Shown in pieces: positions 61,390 to 64,000 of a DNA stretch of 64,000 nucleotides. Within the stretch, counting starts at the first letter, position 1. Each line of letters starts with the position of its first letter. The position numbers and the translations under genes are program-made. The DNA is from Polyangia bacterium (GTDB lineage: Bacteria > Myxococcota_A > Polyangia > Fen-1088): the NCBI GenBank assembly GCA_036268875.1, contig DATATI010000023.1, positions 24,783 through 88,782 on the forward strand, in the 5' to 3' direction. Under the pieces are notes generated by a model that searched no databases, was not told the origin of the DNA, and saw nothing but the letters and a program-made list of their open reading frames with translations.

Positions 61390-61520
61390 GTTGATCGTGT
61401 GGACGAAAGGTCGCCCAGCAAGAGCGCTATCAGCGCGTTGCAGACCGAAGACTCCCTAGGGAACGTCACGTGGAAGATCAGATCTTGCCAGTGGAGGAGC
61501 GGGAGCGGACAATCCCGCCC

Positions 61521-62198
61521 TCACATGCGCGCCAACCAGGGAAGCACGGCCTTGAGGTCCGGATCTCGCCAGCGAATCCCGGCGCCAAGATAGATGCTGG
61601 TGAGATTGCGATCGAGAAGGTCCTGCGCGCCGGCCTGGAAAAAGATCCAGCGCCACTGCACGCTCCCGCCGATCCGGAGGTTTGGCACCGCCACCGGCTG
61701 GTCGGGGCTCCATTCCGAGACAACCAACTCCAGCCTCATTCGATCGTCGAATCCGCGTAGCTCGGCCCCCGCACCTCCCCGATTGTCGATCAGCCCGGCG
61801 CTGAAGACAGCGAGCCCGATCCGCTTGAAGACCCGCGCCGACAGAGCGAGGGAGCTGGGCGTCGAGCTTGTGGTTCGAGTCGTCACCCCGTCGCCGACCG
61901 TGACTGTCGTGGTGGACTCAACCGCCTGCGTGACGGTGGCGACGCTGATTCCGTACCAGAAGTCCGGCCGGGGAGCGATCTCGAGACCGACGGCCGCGCG
62001 GCCACCGAACCGCGGAGCGGTGGCCGCGCCGCTTATCTCGAAGCGAAGGTCTGTTCTGGCGGCCGGTGCCGTCAATTCCTGAATTCCGGCGATCGTGTCG
62101 CGCGTGGCTTGGTCGGCGCGTGCGACGGCAAGGCAACCGGCCATGATGGTCGCCGCTACCAGTGTCGCTGTGCCGATCCGTGAATTGCGGCTGCCCAC
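61521..62198 (-). CDS. Secreted beta-barrel protein resembling the C-terminal domain of MCE proteins
   Basis: GTG 62198 is chosen because a signal peptide follows (GTATLVAATIMAGCLAVARA). The 225 residues are beta-rich, with LRFEISGAATAPRFGGRAAV, VGLEIAPRPDFWYGISVATV, LALSARVFKRIGLAVFSAGL, IDNRGGAGAELRGFDDRMRL, and the end IYLGAGIRWRDPDLKAVLPW. The order (strand pairs, GAGxxLxxF, final GAGIRWxDxDLK) matches the barrel found after the MCE domain in myxobacterial MlaD-like proteins. The MCE domain itself is absent, so this is a stand-alone barrel or a distant porin. Confidence 0.5.
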   Translation of the reverse strand: MGSRNSRIGTATLVAATIMAGCLAVARADQATRDTIAGIQELTAPAARTDLRFEISGAATAPRFGGRAAVGLEIAPRPDFWYGISVATVTQAVESTTTVTVGDGVTTRTTSSTPSSLALSARVFKRIGLAVFSAGLIDNRGGAGAELRGFDDRMRLELVVSEWSPDQPVAVPNLRIGGSVQWRWIFFQAGAQDLLDRNLTSIYLGAGIRWRDPDLKAVLPWLARM

Positions 62199-62363
62199 CC
62201 GGACGACCAGCGTACTGGCGGACGTCAACGAAAGCGATTGATCGAGATCACCCTCGGGGGCTGTTGTCGAGCCGCTGCAGTTATGACGACAACGACAAAG
62301 ACATCCAATCTGGCGACCGCCGCGCAAGGCTCGGCTGGCGGCAAAGGGTCGCGCGCAACTGAG

Positions 62364-62669
62364 CTACGAGCCCCCAGAGATGGCCGGTATCACGTGTAAC
62401 TGTGCCCGCTCGCGCAGCGGCGTCGACAGGCCACCCGTGAACTTGATCTCCTCGCCGTCCACGAACACGTTCACGTGGACGCGCACTTGCCCCGCCTCGT
62501 TCGTGATCCGATCCCTCAGCCCCGGATGCGCCGCGAACAGCGCCGCCAGCGCGCCGCGGACGTCACCCGGCGAGGCGTCGAGATTCACCTCGGTCGCACC
62601 ACCGGCCCACGGTCGCAGCGGGCCTGTCAGTTGAAACGTGATCAGGCGGGCGCCCCGGTCTTCACGCAA
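62364..62669 (-). CDS. MoaD/ThiS family ubiquitin-like sulfur carrier
   Basis: About 100 residues form the beta-grasp fold: ITFQLTGPLRPWAGGATEVN, LDASPGDVRGALAALFAAHP, RVHVNVFVDGEEIKFTGGLS, TPLRERAQLHVIPAISGGS. The terminal GG, here followed by one Ser, is the thiocarboxylation site in MoaD-like proteins. The start is uncertain: TTG 62669, GTG 62684 and a CTG overlapping the preceding stop are all possible. It overlaps the BNR gene, so it is translationally coupled. MoaD-like genes often pair with BNR-repeat genes of this type; the functional link is not known. Confidence 0.75.
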   Translation of the reverse strand: MREDRGARLITFQLTGPLRPWAGGATEVNLDASPGDVRGALAALFAAHPGLRDRITNEAGQVRVHVNVFVDGEEIKFTGGLSTPLRERAQLHVIPAISGGS

Positions 62670-63865
62670 GTCACGGCGGGCAACCCGTCGGCGATCACCG
62701 CGAAGCTCGCGCCCTCGTCGCGCGAAGCGAACACCTTCCCGGAGCGCGTGCCGAAGTACACACCGGCCGGCTGGCCCGCGTCGCACGCCATGCCGTCGCG
62801 GAGGATGGTCTCGTAGGCGTCCTTTTGCGCCAGGCCTCTGGTGAGCGGCTTCCAGCTCTTTGCACCGTCGGTGGTCTTGTAGATGCGGAGCTTGCCGCCC
62901 GGCCCCGAGCGCATCTCCTGATTGAGCGGCGCGATGAAGGCCGTGTCCGGATCGTGCGGGTGCACGACCATCGAGAAGCCGAAGTCGCTGGGGACGCCGT
63001 GGGCCACGTCGTGCCACGACTCACCGGCGTCGTCGCTGCGATAGAGGCCGCCGTGGTTCTGCAGGTAGAAGCGGTCCGGCGTCGACGGGTGCCGCGCGAT
63101 CTTGTGCACGCACTGTCCGAACTCCGGGTATTTCTCGGGCGAGAAGTCCACGCGGACGCCGTTGTTCTTCGCAGCCCAGGTCTTGCCGCCGTCGTCAGTG
63201 CGATAGACGCCCGCCGCGGAGATCGCGACGTGCATCTTCGTCCCATCGGTCGGGTGCGGCACGATCGTGTGCAGACACAGGCCGCCGGCCCCCGGGTTCC
63301 ACCTGGCCCGGTGCGGGTGATCCCACAGAGCGCGTACCATCTCGAACGTCTTTCCCCCGTCGTCCGACTTGAAGAGCGCCGCTGGCTGCACGCCAGCCCA
63401 GATACGGTTCGGCTCCACGCCGGGGACCAACTGCCAGACGTTGTCGAGCTTCGCCTTGTGCGGCTCGGTCGCGGAGACGTCGGAGCGCACCATTCCCGCG
63501 TCCTCGGGGAACTTGATGTTCGCCTCCTTCGGCTCGATCCATGTCTTCCCAAGGTCGTCCGAGTAGCGGACGTTGGTGCCGAAGTAGGGATGCGACACCC
63601 CGGCCAGCAGGCGCCCGCTGCGCGGATCATGGCAAAGCGCGTAGACCTGCATGCCGGGGAACAGGACACCGCCGCTCGTCCACGTCTTGCGATCCCTGGA
63701 TCGGAAGATGAATGCGCCCTTCACGGTACCAACCAGGAGAAGCGTCTCGGCGCTCTTCTTGGTCCTCTTCTTGGTCCTCACCTTGGTCCTCTTCTTGGTC
63801 CTCACCTTGGTCCTCACCTTGGGCCTCGTCTTATGCTTCGTCTTGGGTGCTTTCTTCTGGGCCAT
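62642..63865 (-). CDS. BNR/sialidase-like repeat beta-propeller protein
   Basis: ATG 63865 gives 407 residues. The first 40 are a Lys/Arg/Thr repeat (KVRTKKRTKVRTKKRTKK) encoded by the 12-bp minisatellite. The rest is a beta-propeller with multiple Asp-box or BNR motifs (SDDGGKTFEM, TDDGGKTWAAKN, SDDAGESWHDV, SRDEGASFAV). There is no signal peptide; the protein is probably cytoplasmic. Pairing with a MoaD-like protein is frequent in bacteria. A sialidase activity should not be assumed, as the Arg triad was not seen. Confidence 0.8.
   Translation of the reverse strand: MAQKKAPKTKHKTRPKVRTKVRTKKRTKVRTKKRTKKSAETLLLVGTVKGAFIFRSRDRKTWTSGGVLFPGMQVYALCHDPRSGRLLAGVSHPYFGTNVRYSDDLGKTWIEPKEANIKFPEDAGMVRSDVSATEPHKAKLDNVWQLVPGVEPNRIWAGVQPAALFKSDDGGKTFEMVRALWDHPHRARWNPGAGGLCLHTIVPHPTDGTKMHVAISAAGVYRTDDGGKTWAAKNNGVRVDFSPEKYPEFGQCVHKIARHPSTPDRFYLQNHGGLYRSDDAGESWHDVAHGVPSDFGFSMVVHPHDPDTAFIAPLNQEMRSGPGGKLRIYKTTDGAKSWKPLTRGLAQKDAYETILRDGMACDAGQPAGVYFGTRSGKVFASRDEGASFAVIADGLPAVTCVKTGAPA
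63755..63826. repeat. 12-bp minisatellite, six units
   Basis: Six tandem copies of CTTCTTGGTCCT or CACCTTGGTCCT (the last one has GGGCCT) run 63755-63826, with decayed copies to about 63850. Coding on the minus strand, each gives R-T-K-(K/V). The repeat length is a multiple of three, so slippage changes the N-terminus of the BNR protein without breaking its frame. Confidence 0.9.
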
Positions 63866-64000
63866 GGAAACGCGATCTACCACAGACCCTCAAAGAAAGG
63901 CGCGTCCCCATTTGGCTCCGGAGCTTGGCGTGCGCGCGCGTGCCGGGCGGGATTTCACCGCGGACCAACTCGCCGCCTCGAAATCCTGATGCCCTCCGGG

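Noticed and set aside
1..64000. CRISPR arrays, rRNA and tRNA genes, insertion sequences
   Set aside because: No regularly spaced repeats, no recognisable rRNA or tRNA sequence and no transposase were noticed on reading both strands. A tRNA scan was not possible here.

Overview
The window reads as the chromosome of a high-GC Gram-negative bacterium of the Myxococcota (myxobacteria-like delta group). The signs are many predicted outer-membrane lipoproteins whose lipobox Cys is followed by a Gly/Ser/Asp-rich linker, two Ser/Thr protein kinases, a sigma-54 activator with an FHA domain, paired DUF1552/DUF1592 proteins, a TonB domain fused to a TonB-dependent receptor, and several ECF sigma factors. 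Assignment is by gene style only; no rRNA or tRNA was recognised.

Bases 1-12,000: an ECF sigma factor, then a five-gene minus-strand operon (6152 down to 1064) that is the most unusual part of the window. It encodes an Ig-like beta-sandwich protein, an encapsulin-like (HK97-fold, Linocin_M18 type) shell protein, a small His-rich helical protein, a phytoene-desaturase-like FAD oxidoreductase with a disordered tail, and a polyprenyl diphosphate synthase. This looks like a candidate isoprenoid nanocompartment. It is flanked by cyclic-nucleotide signalling genes: a divergent Ser/Thr kinase with a C-terminal cNMP-binding domain, and a class III cyclase/AAA/TPR protein.

Bases 12,000-42,000: a sigma-54 activator; a DUF1552/DUF1592 secreted pair; a PstS-like protein with a porin; then a long run of secreted or lipid-anchored proteins (beta-propellers, GH92, GH18, jelly-roll and LamG-like folds, Kazal repeats, cytochrome c). 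It is interrupted by a MarR-ClC operon and by an ECF sigma / TPR membrane protein / beta-barrel operon.

Bases 42,000-52,000: a ClpP operon headed by a ribbon-helix-helix plus excisionase-type HTH regulator, apparently leaderless with GATATC operator repeats. Next comes a complete TonB uptake cluster: small His/Cys protein, TonB-receptor fusion, two related lipoproteins, a terminator/attenuator-like structure, ExbB, ExbD, TonB and a small lipoprotein.

Bases 52,000-64,000: Cys-rich lipoproteins (one with two palindromes upstream), a second Ser/Thr kinase, a DoxX-like membrane protein, and a KaiC-like ATPase / hybrid histidine kinase / CheB-receiver operon. Two truncated genes then meet head to head near 60,897 (a methyltransferase and an SGNH hydrolase, both lacking their N-termini). 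A beta-barrel protein and a MoaD-like / BNR-repeat gene pair with a 12-bp minisatellite close the window.
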